A stretch of 64,000 nucleotides of DNA from Streptomyces sp. NBRC 109706 (GTDB lineage: Bacteria > Actinomycetota > Actinomycetes > Streptomycetales > Streptomycetaceae), in NCBI RefSeq assembly GCF_000974485.1, contig NZ_BBOM01000012.1, positions 1 to 64,000 on the forward strand. Direction: 5' to 3'. This document shows positions 1-10,208 of the stretch, piece by piece. The first letter of the stretch is position 1. Each line of letters opens with the position of its first letter. The notes beneath the pieces were generated by a model. The model worked only from the letters and a program-made list of their open reading frames with translations. It ran no database searches and was not told the origin of the DNA. The position numbers and the translations under genes are program-made.

Positions 1-475
<475 letters not shown>

Positions 476-667
476 ATGTCTACAAAAGGCATCTCACGAA
501 GGATGTTCGAACATCCTCGCAAAAATACAACAAAAATCTGGCATTGACTTTTGGCACGCTGTTGAGTTCTCAAGGAACGGACGCTTCCTTCGAACCTCTT
601 CCAAGGCCCTCCGGGCTTTCCCTTCGGTGTGTCCACTACTTTAGATCCAACCCCCGCCGAATTCCAA
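476..667 (-). promoter_or_regulatory. rRNA operon leader and candidate promoter
   Basis: This non-coding stretch upstream of 16S is AT-richer than its surroundings. It holds a 16-bp perfect palindrome, GGATGTTCGAACATCC, at 501-516, and on the minus strand TTGAGAACTCAA (562-573), a sequence typical of Streptomyces rRNA leaders and probably linked to antitermination or processing. A possible promoter on the minus strand is TTGGAA (667-662), 18-nt spacer, TAAAGT (643-638). Streptomyces rrn operons normally have several tandem promoters, so others may lie up to ~840. The leader assignment is good; the promoter is a weak guess. Confidence 0.45.
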
Positions 668-849
668 ATCCGGCCCCGAAGCATCTATTCCAGGCACGCC
701 GAAACAGACCCTCACGGGTTCAGGCTTTCACAAAGTAGGCGCCACACATGGTGGCAGACTGCTCCCTCTTCGCTGTCCGTTATCCGGGCGGCTCCGTGGC
801 AGCTCGGAGAACGTTACGCCCCGCCCGGTGGCGAGTCAAGCCGAGCCGG

Positions 850-1860
850 TCAGGCCGCCACCGGGGTGTCGGCCGGGCGGTCGGAAGCCGCCATATCGCC
901 CGTCTCCCCCGCCAGGACGGCGCGGCGCCCCAGGGTGAAGACATAGATGAGGAAGGCCACTTCGGCGACGACCCCGATGGTGATCCGAGCCCAGGTGGGC
1001 AGCCTGGACGGGGTCACAAAGCCCTCGATCGCGCCGGAGACCAGGAGCACCACGGCCAACCCGATGGCCATGCCGAGCGCGGCTCTCCCCTCCTGGGCGA
1101 GTGCCGAGGCCCGGGTGCGGGGGCCCGGGTCGATCACCGTCCAGCCGAGGCGGAGGCCGACGCCGGCGGCCACGAAGACGGCGGTCAGCTCCAGCAGTCC
1201 GTGCGGGAGGATCAGCCCCAGGAAGACATCGAGCCGATCGGCCGAGGCCATGAGGCCCACACCGGTCGCCACATTGACGGCGTTCTGGAGGAGCACCCAG
1301 ATCACCGGCAGCCCGAGAAGCGCGCCGAAGGCGAGGGACATCCCCGCCACCTGGGCGTTGTTGGTCCACACCTGGGCGGAGAAGGCCGCCGCCGGACTGC
1401 TGGAGTAGTAGGACTCGTAGGCGCCGCCGGGCCTGGTCATCTCCCGCAGCTCCTCCGGGGCCGCGAGGCTCGACCGTACCTCCGGGCTGTCCGCGATCCA
1501 CCAGCCGAGGGCGGCCACCAGAGCGGTGAACACCAGCGCCGTCGGGATCCACCAGTGCCGGGTGCGGTAGCAGGCCGCAGGGAAACGGACGGTGAAGAAC
1601 CAGGCCGCGTCGCGCCAGGTGGCCCTACGGGTGCCGACCACGGCGCTGCGGGCCCGCGCGACCAGCGTGGTGAGCCGGTTGACCACCACCGGATCGGGCG
1701 CACCCGACTGGAGCTGGGAGAGCTGGGTGGAGACGCGCTGGTAGAGCAGGACGAGCTCGTCCACCTCGGCGCCGGTGAGCCGGCCGCGGCGGCGGCGCGA
1801 CAGGGCTTCGAGCCGTTCCCACTCCGCCTGGTGTGCGGCGACGAACACGTCGATGTCCAT
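850..1860 (-). CDS. stage II sporulation protein M family (DUF95) membrane protein
   Basis: The 336-residue product opens with a soluble segment (MDIDVFVAAHQAEWERLEAL) containing conserved helices (residues ~1-95). A membrane segment follows near 103-123, then an extracellular loop with the family NNAQVAG-like motif near 165-175, and four or so hydrophobic helices to residue ~315. This is the SpoIIM/DUF95 architecture. The ATG at 1860 is chosen because the homologous protein begins there; the longer upstream reading frame is antisense to the RDD gene. It is divergent from the RDD-family gene 72 bp away, a pairing common in actinobacteria. In Bacillus SpoIIM helps septal peptidoglycan degradation in engulfment; the actinobacterial role is not established. 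Confidence 0.85.
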   Translation of the reverse strand: MDIDVFVAAHQAEWERLEALSRRRRGRLTGAEVDELVLLYQRVSTQLSQLQSGAPDPVVVNRLTTLVARARSAVVGTRRATWRDAAWFFTVRFPAACYRTRHWWIPTALVFTALVAALGWWIADSPEVRSSLAAPEELREMTRPGGAYESYYSSSPAAAFSAQVWTNNAQVAGMSLAFGALLGLPVIWVLLQNAVNVATGVGLMASADRLDVFLGLILPHGLLELTAVFVAAGVGLRLGWTVIDPGPRTRASALAQEGRAALGMAIGLAVVLLVSGAIEGFVTPSRLPTWARITIGVVAEVAFLIYVFTLGRRAVLAGETGDMAASDRPADTPVAA

Positions 1861-1932
1861 GGGAGGCAGCTTGTCAGACCCTGCTGTCAGACTGTCCAGC
1901 GGAAGTCGATCCCGGCGGAAAGGGGGCGGCCG

Positions 1933-2892
1933 ATGAGCAGCCAGCTGGTCACGGGGGATGCGGTGGTCCTCGGCCTGCGGCCGGCGCGTCTGCCGAGTCG
2001 GGCGTTGGCCGTCGCGATGGATCTGACGGTGGTGGTCGGCCTCTATCTGCTGCTCTCCGTCGTGTTGTTGAGCGCGGTGCTGCCGCTCGGCACGGCCACG
2101 GCGGCGGCGGTGCAGGTGGCGCTGCTGGTGTTGGTGGTGGTCGGCGGGCCGATGCTGGTGGAGACGCTCAGCCATGGCCGCTCCCTCGGGAAGCTGGTCC
2201 TCGGGCTGCGGGTGGTCCGGGAGGACGGCGGTCCGATCCGTTTTCGGCACGCGCTGGTGCGCGGCGCCATCGGCTTTGTCGAGCTGCTGCTGACGGCGGG
2301 GTCGGTGGCCTGTATTGCCTCGCTGGTCTCCGCCCGTGGGCGGCGGCTGGGGGATGTGTTCGCCGGGACGCTGGTGGTGCGCGAGCGGATACCCGCCGGG
2401 CGGCGGGGCGCGGTGCCGGCGGCGCCGCCCGAGCTGGCCGGCCATTTCGCCCAGCTCGATCTCTCCCAGGTGCCCGACGAGCTGTGGCTGACGGTGCGCC
2501 GCTTCCTCACCCGGGTGGAGCAGCTGGATCAGGCGGTGGCCTGGTCGATGGGGGTTCGGCTGGCCTCGGATGTCGCCGGGCGGGTGGGGGCGCCGGCGCC
2601 CGAGGGGGCGCATCCGGTGGGATATCTGGCGGCCGCGGTTGCCGAGCGGCAGCGGCGGGAGGCGGAGCGGGCGCTGCCCGAGGCCGCGCCGGCCGACGGG
2701 ATATCCCCCGCGTGGATACCCACCGTATGTCCGACGCCTCCGCCGCCCCCGGTCGGTTCCGGATTCGCGCCGATCGTTTCCGATCTCCCGCCGGGTCCCG
2801 GGGGCGCGGCCGGCGGGGGGCACACGGCGCCGGTGCCGCCGGCGGAGGGGGCGCCGCCCGAGCGGCGGAAGGGGTTCGCGCCGCCGTTCTGA
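1933..2892 (+). CDS. RDD family membrane protein
   Basis: The 319-residue protein has an RDD domain at about residues 20-155. The Arg and Asp of the family sit in the first helix (R23 and D30 in SRALAVAMD), with the conserved GRSLGKLVLGLRVV turn and RGRRLGDVFAGT before the last helix. Three to four membrane helices are visible. Residues ~160-319 form a cytoplasmic Pro/Ala-rich tail with a helical stretch around FLTRVEQLDQAVAW. The ATG at 1933 follows a purine-rich GGAAAGGGGG tract. RDD proteins are generally assigned to transport, with unknown substrate. The divergent SpoIIM neighbour suggests an envelope-related function shared by both. Confidence 0.85.
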   Translation: MSSQLVTGDAVVLGLRPARLPSRALAVAMDLTVVVGLYLLLSVVLLSAVLPLGTATAAAVQVALLVLVVVGGPMLVETLSHGRSLGKLVLGLRVVREDGGPIRFRHALVRGAIGFVELLLTAGSVACIASLVSARGRRLGDVFAGTLVVRERIPAGRRGAVPAAPPELAGHFAQLDLSQVPDELWLTVRRFLTRVEQLDQAVAWSMGVRLASDVAGRVGAPAPEGAHPVGYLAAAVAERQRREAERALPEAAPADGISPAWIPTVCPTPPPPPVGSGFAPIVSDLPPGPGGAAGGGHTAPVPPAEGAPPERRKGFAPPF

Positions 2893-2919
2893 GGCGGGCG
2901 GCCCCGGGGGGCGCGGGAG

Positions 2920-3579
2920 CTATCCGGCGTCGCCGGGGGGCGGGGCGGCGAAGGTGGAGGGCGGGGAGTCCAGCTCCTCCAGTTCGACGCCGGGCGCGGC
3001 GAGCACCACGTCGCCGGCGAGATGGACGGTGTGCCGGTCCCCCGTCTCCAGGTCCGTCACCTGGTAGGCGTCCACGGCCAGCGGCGGGCCGTCCGTGGGG
3101 TGGGTCTCCCGGCCGAGGTGGTTCCAGCTCTCGTCGCGGGTGCGGGTCGCCAGGGTGGGCGGGGTGATGGTGACGAGTCTGATCCGGGTGCCCCGGTCCG
3201 GTGGCGGAGCGTCCGTGGTGTCGGGGCGTGGGGGCAGGGCGCGGCTGACGGCGATCAGAAAGCCGGGCGAGTGGCCGCTGAAGGTGTGGGCGGCGGCGTT
3301 GCCCTCGTCGGCCCGGCGGCCGGCGGCGTCCATCCGCACCCAGGTCAGTCCGTCCAGCGTGCCGCCGCGCAACTGCCAGCCGCCGGAGCGCAGTTGCACG
3401 CGCAGCGGTCGGCCCAGGGCGTCCAGGGTCAGATCGGTCGAGCCGAGAGGGGCGCCGTCCGGCGAGGTCAGCTCGCCCACATAGCGCCAGCCCGCAGGGC
3501 CCGGCGCGCAGTGGAAGCGCTCCTCGCCGAGGAGCGTGCCGTCCTCGGGGTCGCGGATGCTGTAGCGGCCTTGGGGCAT
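2920..3579 (-). CDS. conserved hypothetical protein next to ahcY
   Basis: This gene codes for 219 residues starting MPQGRYSIRDPEDGTLLGEE. No signal peptide or membrane segment is seen. The sequence is rich in beta-prone strands with repeated short segments (GWRYVGELTSPDG, LDALGRPLRVQLRSGGWQLRG, HTFSGHSPGFLIAVSRAL), suggesting a soluble beta-barrel or lipocalin-like fold. It is read in the same direction as ahcY, but a strong hairpin lies between them, so it may use its own start or readthrough. I do not recognise the family firmly. The reading frame and codon use are convincing; no function is claimed. Confidence 0.7.
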   Translation of the reverse strand: MPQGRYSIRDPEDGTLLGEERFHCAPGPAGWRYVGELTSPDGAPLGSTDLTLDALGRPLRVQLRSGGWQLRGGTLDGLTWVRMDAAGRRADEGNAAAHTFSGHSPGFLIAVSRALPPRPDTTDAPPPDRGTRIRLVTITPPTLATRTRDESWNHLGRETHPTDGPPLAVDAYQVTDLETGDRHTVHLAGDVVLAAPGVELEELDSPPSTFAAPPPGDAG

Positions 3580-3605
3580 GGTGTCGCGCGGCGCCGTCCG
3601 GGCGG

Positions 3606-3636
3606 CCCCGCCCGCACCGGGGTGGTGCGGGCGGGG
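3606..3636 (-). terminator. hairpin terminator downstream of ahcY
   Basis: The arms CCCCGCCCGCACC (3606-3618) and GGTGCGGGCGGGG (3624-3636) pair perfectly over 13 bp around the loop GGGGT. The hairpin lies 20 bp past the ahcY stop and before the hypothetical gene. There is no T-run, as is usual for Streptomyces terminators. Confidence 0.75.
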
Positions 3637-3656
3637 GCCCGAAGCGGCGCTGTCGC

Positions 3657-5090
<1,434 letters not shown>

Positions 5091-5379
5091 GACGGCTCCT
5101 CACGCGTGAGTGTGGGCGGACAGAAAGCACTGACGGGCACGTGGCGAGCCCGCACGGGGTGGTGCGCGGGGTACGCGGCGCGTCCGTTGTGCCACGGTCC
5201 GTCGGAGGGCCTTCTTTCCCCTCGGCCGGGAAGGGCTGTGCCGTGTTCGGCCCTGCCGCCCGACTGCCATCAGCAACGACGTCTGGTAACGCGACGAATC
5301 TACACCGCCCGCCCCGAGGGGCACTATGGCGCGGGGTGGATCTCGGCCAGCCGCGCGCCCCCGCCGTCCGGTGCGGCGG

Positions 5380-6585
5380 TCAACCGGCGACGGTTGCGCG
5401 GAAGACGGTGCCGACGCCGGTCAGCTCGACCCGTTCACCGGCCCTGACATAGGCGGACTCGCCGGGCGCCAGCTCGATCCGGTCGCCGGCGGCGTCAGTG
5501 ACGGCAATCGGTCCCTCGACGGCGAGCAGGATCGCCGGCCGGTCGCCGGTCAGCGGGTGCGGCGCGGCGCCCTCGGCGAGGAGCAGTCGGGACAGCTCGA
5601 ACTCGTCGATGGGGGTGGCGTACACCTCGAACCCGTCGGCGCCCGTCTCGGGCCGCAGCACCCCGGGCCCGGTGGCCTCGAAGCGGACGATGCGCAGGAG
5701 TTCGGGCACGTCGACGTGCTTGGGGGTGAGCCCGCAGCGCAGCACGTTGTCCGAGTTGGCCATGATCTCGACGCCGAGGCCGTCGAGGTAGGCGTGGGGC
5801 ACGCCGGCGCCGAGGAAAAGCGCCTCGCCGGGGGCCAGCCGCACATGGTTGAGCAGCATGGCCGCGATCACGCCCGGGTCGCCCGGGTAGTGGCGGGCGA
5901 TCGCGGCATAGGCGGCGTAGGCGTCGGCGAACCGGGCCGCCGGCCCCTCGGTGGGCGGGGTGGCGGCGGCGCGTTCGGCGCGGGCGACCGTGTCGGCCAT
6001 GGCCTCGGGGTCCGCGGTCAGCACGGCGGTCAGCACCTCGCGCAGCGCGTCGGCCGCGGGGCGGGCGCGCAGCAGGTCGGCGTAGGGCTTGAGCTGGTCG
6101 ACGTCCAGGCCGTCGAGGAGGTCGGCGGTCTCGGCGGCGTCGCGGAATCCGCAGAGCCCGTCGAAGGGGGTGAGGGCACAGATCAGTTCGGGCTTGTGGT
6201 TGGTGTCCTTGTAGTTGCGGTGGGGGGCGTCCAGCGGGACGCCGTTGGCCTCCTCCTCGGCGTAGCCGGCGGCCGCCTGGTCGCGGTCGGGATGGACCTG
6301 CAGCGAGAGGGGGGAGCCGGCGGCCAACAGCTTGAGCAGGAAGGGGAGTCGGGGCCCGAACCCGGCGACGGTTCGGGTGCCCAGCTCGGCGGCGGGGTCG
6401 TCGTCGATCACCGCGGCCAGGGAACGGGGCCCGCTGCCCCGGTCGATATGCGAGGGCGCGCCCGGGTGGGCTCCCATCCACAGCTCGGCCTGGGGTTGGC
6501 CGGTCGGTTCGACGCCGAGGAGTTCGGGCAGGGCGGTGGTGGAACCCCAGGCGTAGGGCCTGATGGTGTTGTGCAGGCGGTCCAT
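5380..6585 (-). CDS. manA: mannose-6-phosphate isomerase, class I
   Basis: This isomerase interconverts fructose-6-phosphate and mannose-6-phosphate and feeds GDP-mannose synthesis. The 401-residue product begins MDRLHNTIRPYAWGS. It shows the type I signatures: the zinc ligands in LSLQVHPDRDQA, the NYKDTNHKPELICALTPF block, and the catalytic-site stretch FLGAGVPHAYLDGLGVEI followed by ANSDNVLRCGLTPKHVDV. The ATG at 6585 is preferred over an upstream TTG because AAAGGAAG sits 7 nt before it. It is followed by the SIS gene, Trm112 and manB on the same strand, a conserved mannose-phosphate block. Confidence 0.95.
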   Translation of the reverse strand: MDRLHNTIRPYAWGSTTALPELLGVEPTGQPQAELWMGAHPGAPSHIDRGSGPRSLAAVIDDDPAAELGTRTVAGFGPRLPFLLKLLAAGSPLSLQVHPDRDQAAAGYAEEEANGVPLDAPHRNYKDTNHKPELICALTPFDGLCGFRDAAETADLLDGLDVDQLKPYADLLRARPAADALREVLTAVLTADPEAMADTVARAERAAATPPTEGPAARFADAYAAYAAIARHYPGDPGVIAAMLLNHVRLAPGEALFLGAGVPHAYLDGLGVEIMANSDNVLRCGLTPKHVDVPELLRIVRFEATGPGVLRPETGADGFEVYATPIDEFELSRLLLAEGAAPHPLTGDRPAILLAVEGPIAVTDAAGDRIELAPGESAYVRAGERVELTGVGTVFRATVAG

Positions 6586-6643
6586 CGCGGGTCTTCCTTT
6601 GCGCAACGAGGCGTGGTCGGGAGCTGGGTGGCGGGGCCGGTGC

Positions 6644-7798
6644 TCAGCCGTCGGCGCCGGCGCCGGTGGCCAGCGTCAGATAGACGGCGGCGAAGTCGAG
6701 TCGGTCGACCGTCTCCGCGAAGGCGACCAGCGGATCCCCGCCGTCGCCGCCCGCCAGCTCGCCGACCGCGACGCCTCGTTCCTCGGCCGCTGCGCGGGCG
6801 GTGTCCACGGCGGCCGGCGGGCCGCCGGGCGCGCCCCCGGCCGGCGGATCGCGGAGCAGCAGCACGGAGGGGCGGAGCGGCGCCGGTTCGTCGACCCGGT
6901 CGCGGAAGAAGTCGTCGGGGTCGGTCGCGGCCGACAGGTCGCCGGCGAGCAGCGGTCCGTGGAGGGTGAGCGCCTCGGGCAGCCGGGCGGCGAGCGCCGG
7001 GCGTCCGGGGAGGCCGGTCAGGGTGCGGGCGGCGTGTCGGGCGGCGGCCGTGGCCAGCGGCCCCTCGCTCCAGAGCAGCGGCAGGGCGGCGCTGAACTCG
7101 GCGGCCAGGGACTTGGCCGGGTTGTCCCGGGTGCCGACGGACGGGCCGCAGCGTTCGGCGACACCGTCGAGCCGGTCGGCCACCGCCTGGAGGGTGGCGT
7201 CGGGCGCGGTGAACAGGCCGAGGCGGTCGCCGAGCAGCAGCAGCGGGGTGAGCAGCGCCCAGCCGATGCCGGGCGCGACCGGATGGCCCGTCGGCTCCTG
7301 GAAGGGCGCGGCGGTCAACGGCAGCAGCAGGCCACGGCGATAGCGGACGGCCTCGGCGAGCGGGGAGTCCTCGGGGGCGACGGCGACGACGGAGCAGCCG
7401 CGCCGGTGCGCGGCGTCGGTCAGCATCGCGAGGCCGGGTTCGACTCCGGTGGCGCTGGTGATCAGCAGCAGATCGAGGGAGCCGACCCAGCGGGGCAGGC
7501 CCCAACCGAGCGCGCCCGCGTCGGTGTTCCGGCCGCCGGGCCGCAGCCGGGTGACCCGTACGGAGTCGCCGGCGAGTGCTTCGAACAGGTCGGCCAGCAG
7601 CGGCACCTGGGGGCCGGTCCCGGCGTGCAGCACGGTGCCGGGGCGGCCTTCGGGGCTGAGCTGGGCGAGCGGCGACTCGGCTGCGCCGCGCGCGGCGCCC
7701 CTGACCTGGGCGCCGGCGCCGGCGACGGCCCGCAGCAGCCCGCGCGGGTCGGCGCGGACGAGCCGGTCGGGTGCGTCGAGCAGCGCTTCGTCGATCAT
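6644..7798 (-). CDS. SIS-domain protein (phosphosugar isomerase-like)
   Basis: The 384-residue protein starts MIDEALLDAPDRLVRADP. Two sugar-isomerase-like halves can be seen: a Rossmann-type segment with LLLITSATGVEPGLAMLTDAAHRRGCSVVAVAPEDSPLAEAV (quoted here as separate motifs LLLITSATG and CSVVAVAPEDSPL), and a C-terminal half with PLLWSEGPLATAAARHAA. Conserved actinobacterial homologues sit between manA and manB, as here. The fold is that of bifunctional phosphoglucose/phosphomannose isomerases, but the activity of this group is not settled. The start is the ATG at 7798; the much longer frame upstream is out of register with the Trm112 gene. Confidence 0.8.
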   Translation of the reverse strand: MIDEALLDAPDRLVRADPRGLLRAVAGAGAQVRGAARGAAESPLAQLSPEGRPGTVLHAGTGPQVPLLADLFEALAGDSVRVTRLRPGGRNTDAGALGWGLPRWVGSLDLLLITSATGVEPGLAMLTDAAHRRGCSVVAVAPEDSPLAEAVRYRRGLLLPLTAAPFQEPTGHPVAPGIGWALLTPLLLLGDRLGLFTAPDATLQAVADRLDGVAERCGPSVGTRDNPAKSLAAEFSAALPLLWSEGPLATAAARHAARTLTGLPGRPALAARLPEALTLHGPLLAGDLSAATDPDDFFRDRVDEPAPLRPSVLLLRDPPAGGAPGGPPAAVDTARAAAEERGVAVGELAGGDGGDPLVAFAETVDRLDFAAVYLTLATGAGADG

Positions 7799-7821
7799 GG
7801 CGGGTGCGTGGCTCCGGCGGT

Positions 7822-8001
7822 TCAGCCGGTCCTGCGGGCCTCGTCCACCAGCAGCACCGGGATGCCGTCGCGGACCGGGTAGGCCAGGGCGCAGGCGTCG
7901 CCGGTGCAGATCAGCTCGCGCTCCTGCTCGTCGGCGCGCAGCGGGGCGTGGCAGACGGGGCAGGCGAGGATGTCCAGCAGGGCGTCTTCGACGAGCGGCA
8001 T
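7822..8001 (-). CDS. Trm112 family protein
   Basis: This short gene encodes 59 residues beginning MPLVEDALLDILACPVCHAP. It carries the Trm112 zinc-ribbon pattern: a CPVC pair at residues 14-17, Cys at 32 and 37, then the conserved YPVRDGIPVLL near 41-51. Trm112-like proteins in eukaryotes and archaea activate methyltransferases; in bacteria they are usually found beside sugar or lipid A genes and their role is not defined. It lies 20 bp upstream of the SIS gene on the same strand and is probably co-transcribed with manB. Confidence 0.85.
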   Translation of the reverse strand: MPLVEDALLDILACPVCHAPLRADEQERELICTGDACALAYPVRDGIPVLLVDEARRTG

Positions 8002-8105
8002 GGCTACCTCCAGCGTTGGGTGGGGTGTGGACGGCGACGATCACCCTACCCGCAGCGTCGACGGCCGGGCACGTCCGTGCCCGGCCGTCGGCGGCGGACG
8101 CGGGG

Positions 8106-9464
8106 TCAGGCGCGGACGATGGCCAGCACCTCGTCGCGGACCTTGTCGACGGTGGCGCTGTCCCTGGCCTCGATGTTGAGGCGCAGCAGCGGCTCGGTGT
8201 TGGAGGCGCGGAGGTTGAACCACCAGTCGTCGCCGGTCACGGTGAGCCCGTCGAGTTCGTCGAGGGTGACGCCCGACCGGTCGGCGTAGGCGGCGCGGAC
8301 GGCGGCGGCGCGCCCGGCCTGGTCGGCGACCCGGCTGTTGATCTCGCCGGAGGACGCGTACCGGTCGTACTCGGCGACCAGCGCTGAGAGCGGACGCTCC
8401 TGGTGGCCGAGGGCGGCCAGCACATGGAGCGCGGCCAACATCCCGGTGTCCGCGTTCCAGAAGTCCCTGAAGTAGTAGTGCGCGGAGTGCTCGCCGCCGA
8501 AGATGGCGCCGGTGCGGGCCATCTCGGCCTTGATGAACGAGTGGCCGACGCGGGTCCGCACGGGCTTGCCGCCGTTCTCCCTGACCACCTCGGGGACGGT
8601 CCAGGAGGTGATCAGGTTGTGGATCACCGTGGCGCCCGGGTCCTTGGCCAGCTCGCGGGCGGCGACCAGCGCGGTGATCGCGGACGGCGGGACGGGCTCG
8701 CCGCGTTCGTCGACGACGAAGCAGCGGTCGGCGTCGCCGTCGAAGGCGAGGCCGATGTCGGCGCCGGTCTCGCGGACCCTGGCCTGGAGGTCGACGATGT
8801 TGGCCGGGTCCAGCGGGTTGGCCTCGTGGTTGGGGAAGGTGCCGTCGAGTTCGAAGTAGAGGGCGTCCAGGCGCAGCGGCAGCCCGTCGAAGACGGTCGG
8901 CACGGTGTGCCCGCCCATCCCGTTGCCGGCGTCCACCACGACGGACAGCGGCCGGATGGTGGCCAGGTCGACGAGCGACCGCAGATGGGCGGCGTAGTCA
9001 CGCAGCAGGTCGCGCTGGTCGATGGTGCCCGGGCGGTCGACGGGCGGCGGGGCGCCCTCGTCGAGCCAGCGTTCCACCAGCGCCCTGATGTCGGCGAGGC
9101 CGGTGTCCTGGCCGACGGGCGCGGCGCCGGCGCGGCACATCTTGATGCCGTTGTACTGCGCCGGGTTGTGGCTGGCGGTGAACATGGCGCCCGGCAGGTC
9201 GAGCGCGCCGCTCGCGTAGTACAGCTGATCGGTGGAGCACAGGCCGATCTCGGTGACATCGGCGCCGCGCCCTGCGGCGCCTCTGGCGAAGGCGCGGGCG
9301 AGGCCGGGGGAGGACGGGCGCATGTCGTGCCCGATGACCACGGCGGGGGCGTCGACGACGGCCACGAAGGCGGCGCCGAACAGCTCCGCCAGGGATTCGT
9401 CCCACTGGTCGGGGACCTCACCCCGAACGTCATACGCCTTCACGATCTGTGACAGGTCCGGCAC
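8106..9464 (-). CDS. manB: phosphomannomutase/phosphoglucomutase
   Basis: The enzyme converts mannose-6-phosphate to mannose-1-phosphate, the step before GDP-mannose formation. The 452-residue product has all four alpha-phosphohexomutase signatures: the phosphoserine loop FTASHNPAQYNGIK near residue 105, the Mg-binding DGDADRCF near 245, the sugar-binding GGEHSAHYYFRDF near 325, and the phosphate-binding RASNTEPLLRLN near 425. A GTG start at 9464 (VPDLSQIVKAYDVRG) is used because AAGGGG lies 6 nt upstream and homologues begin here. The DUF3499 gene precedes it on the same strand. Confidence 0.96.
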   Translation of the reverse strand: MPDLSQIVKAYDVRGEVPDQWDESLAELFGAAFVAVVDAPAVVIGHDMRPSSPGLARAFARGAAGRGADVTEIGLCSTDQLYYASGALDLPGAMFTASHNPAQYNGIKMCRAGAAPVGQDTGLADIRALVERWLDEGAPPPVDRPGTIDQRDLLRDYAAHLRSLVDLATIRPLSVVVDAGNGMGGHTVPTVFDGLPLRLDALYFELDGTFPNHEANPLDPANIVDLQARVRETGADIGLAFDGDADRCFVVDERGEPVPPSAITALVAARELAKDPGATVIHNLITSWTVPEVVRENGGKPVRTRVGHSFIKAEMARTGAIFGGEHSAHYYFRDFWNADTGMLAALHVLAALGHQERPLSALVAEYDRYASSGEINSRVADQAGRAAAVRAAYADRSGVTLDELDGLTVTGDDWWFNLRASNTEPLLRLNIEARDSATVDKVRDEVLAIVRA

Positions 9465-9551
9465 AGCTGACCCCTTGTCTTGAGGCTGGTGAATGGGCGG
9501 TGCTGTGATCAAAACGCCCTTCAATGTACCGGCCGGACGTTACGGGCGGGG

Positions 9552-9938
9552 TCAGGGCTCGGGGGACCTGAGGATCCTGAGGTGGCCTCGGCGGGCGACC
9601 TCGACCGGGTCGGCGGTGCCTCGGCGGGGCAGCGGCGCGCCCGGCCTCGGCTCGGGGCGGGCCGGGGCGCGGGCGGCCTCGCGGACGGCGTCGGCGAGGG
9701 CTTCGAGGTCGTCACCGCTGGGGCGGGTGGTGGTCGGGTCCATGGCGAGCCGGACGACCTCCCAGCCGCGGGGCGCGGTCAGCCGCTCGGAGTGCTCGGC
9801 GCACAGGTCGTAGCAGTGCGGCTCGGCGTAGGTGGCGAGCGGGCCGAGGACGGCGGTTGAGTCCGCGTAGACATACGTCAGCGTCGCGACGGCGGGACGG
9901 CCGCAGGCGGTGCGCGAACAGCGACGTACGGGGCTCAC
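9552..9938 (-). CDS. DUF3499 family protein
   Basis: The 128-residue product (GTG start, VSPVRRCSRTACGRPAVATL) has a zinc-ribbon-like core: Cys pair CSRTAC near 7-12, and CYDLCAEHSERL near residue 42, followed by RGWEVVRL. This is the DUF3499 pattern, an actinobacterial family normally encoded between manB and the zincin-like gene. The C-terminal third is a low-complexity Arg/Pro-rich tail. Function is unknown. The longer upstream open frame is antisense to the next gene, so the GTG at 9938 is used. Confidence 0.85.
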   Translation of the reverse strand: MSPVRRCSRTACGRPAVATLTYVYADSTAVLGPLATYAEPHCYDLCAEHSERLTAPRGWEVVRLAMDPTTTRPSGDDLEALADAVREAARAPARPEPRPGAPLPRRGTADPVEVARRGHLRILRSPEP

Positions 9939-10070
9939 GATGTTGGACCGTACCGCACTCCTGAGCGGGCCGCGACGACTCGGGGCGGCGTCACCCTGCC
10001 GTGTCGTCCCGGTCCGGCCCGCAGTGCCCGGATTCGCCCCCGGGGACTCGGTGTTGTCCCTCCCACGGGT

Positions 10071-10165
10071 GGCCGCCTCCGGGTGGGTCGGGGGTGGGTT
10101 CCGGATGGGTCGTGGGTGGGTCGCGGGTGGTTCCCGCGGGTGGCCGTGGGGGTGGGGCGGGTGAA
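10071..10165. repeat. G-rich imperfect repeat
   Basis: The plus strand carries about eight runs of three or more G separated by short T/C/A stretches, built on an imperfect GGGTGGGTC theme. It lies between DUF3499 and the zincin-like gene, both of which start nearby and point away from it. It could form G-quadruplexes or be slippage-derived sequence. Confidence 0.55.
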
Positions 10166-10208
10166 GGCGCCCTGACCTCGGGGCCGCATCTGATCTATCG
10201 TCGTTCCG

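Noticed and set aside
501..516. Possible tRNA T-arm from GTTCGA motif
   Set aside because: The motif is part of a simple palindrome in the rRNA leader; no acceptor or anticodon stem is present. No tRNA gene was seen anywhere in the window.
748..2892. 714-residue frame containing the RDD protein
   Set aside because: The part before 1933 is antisense to the SpoIIM gene; the RDD protein starts at 1933.
5091..5379. SAH riboswitch before ahcY
   Set aside because: The leader was read on the minus strand, but the conserved SAH aptamer blocks were not found.
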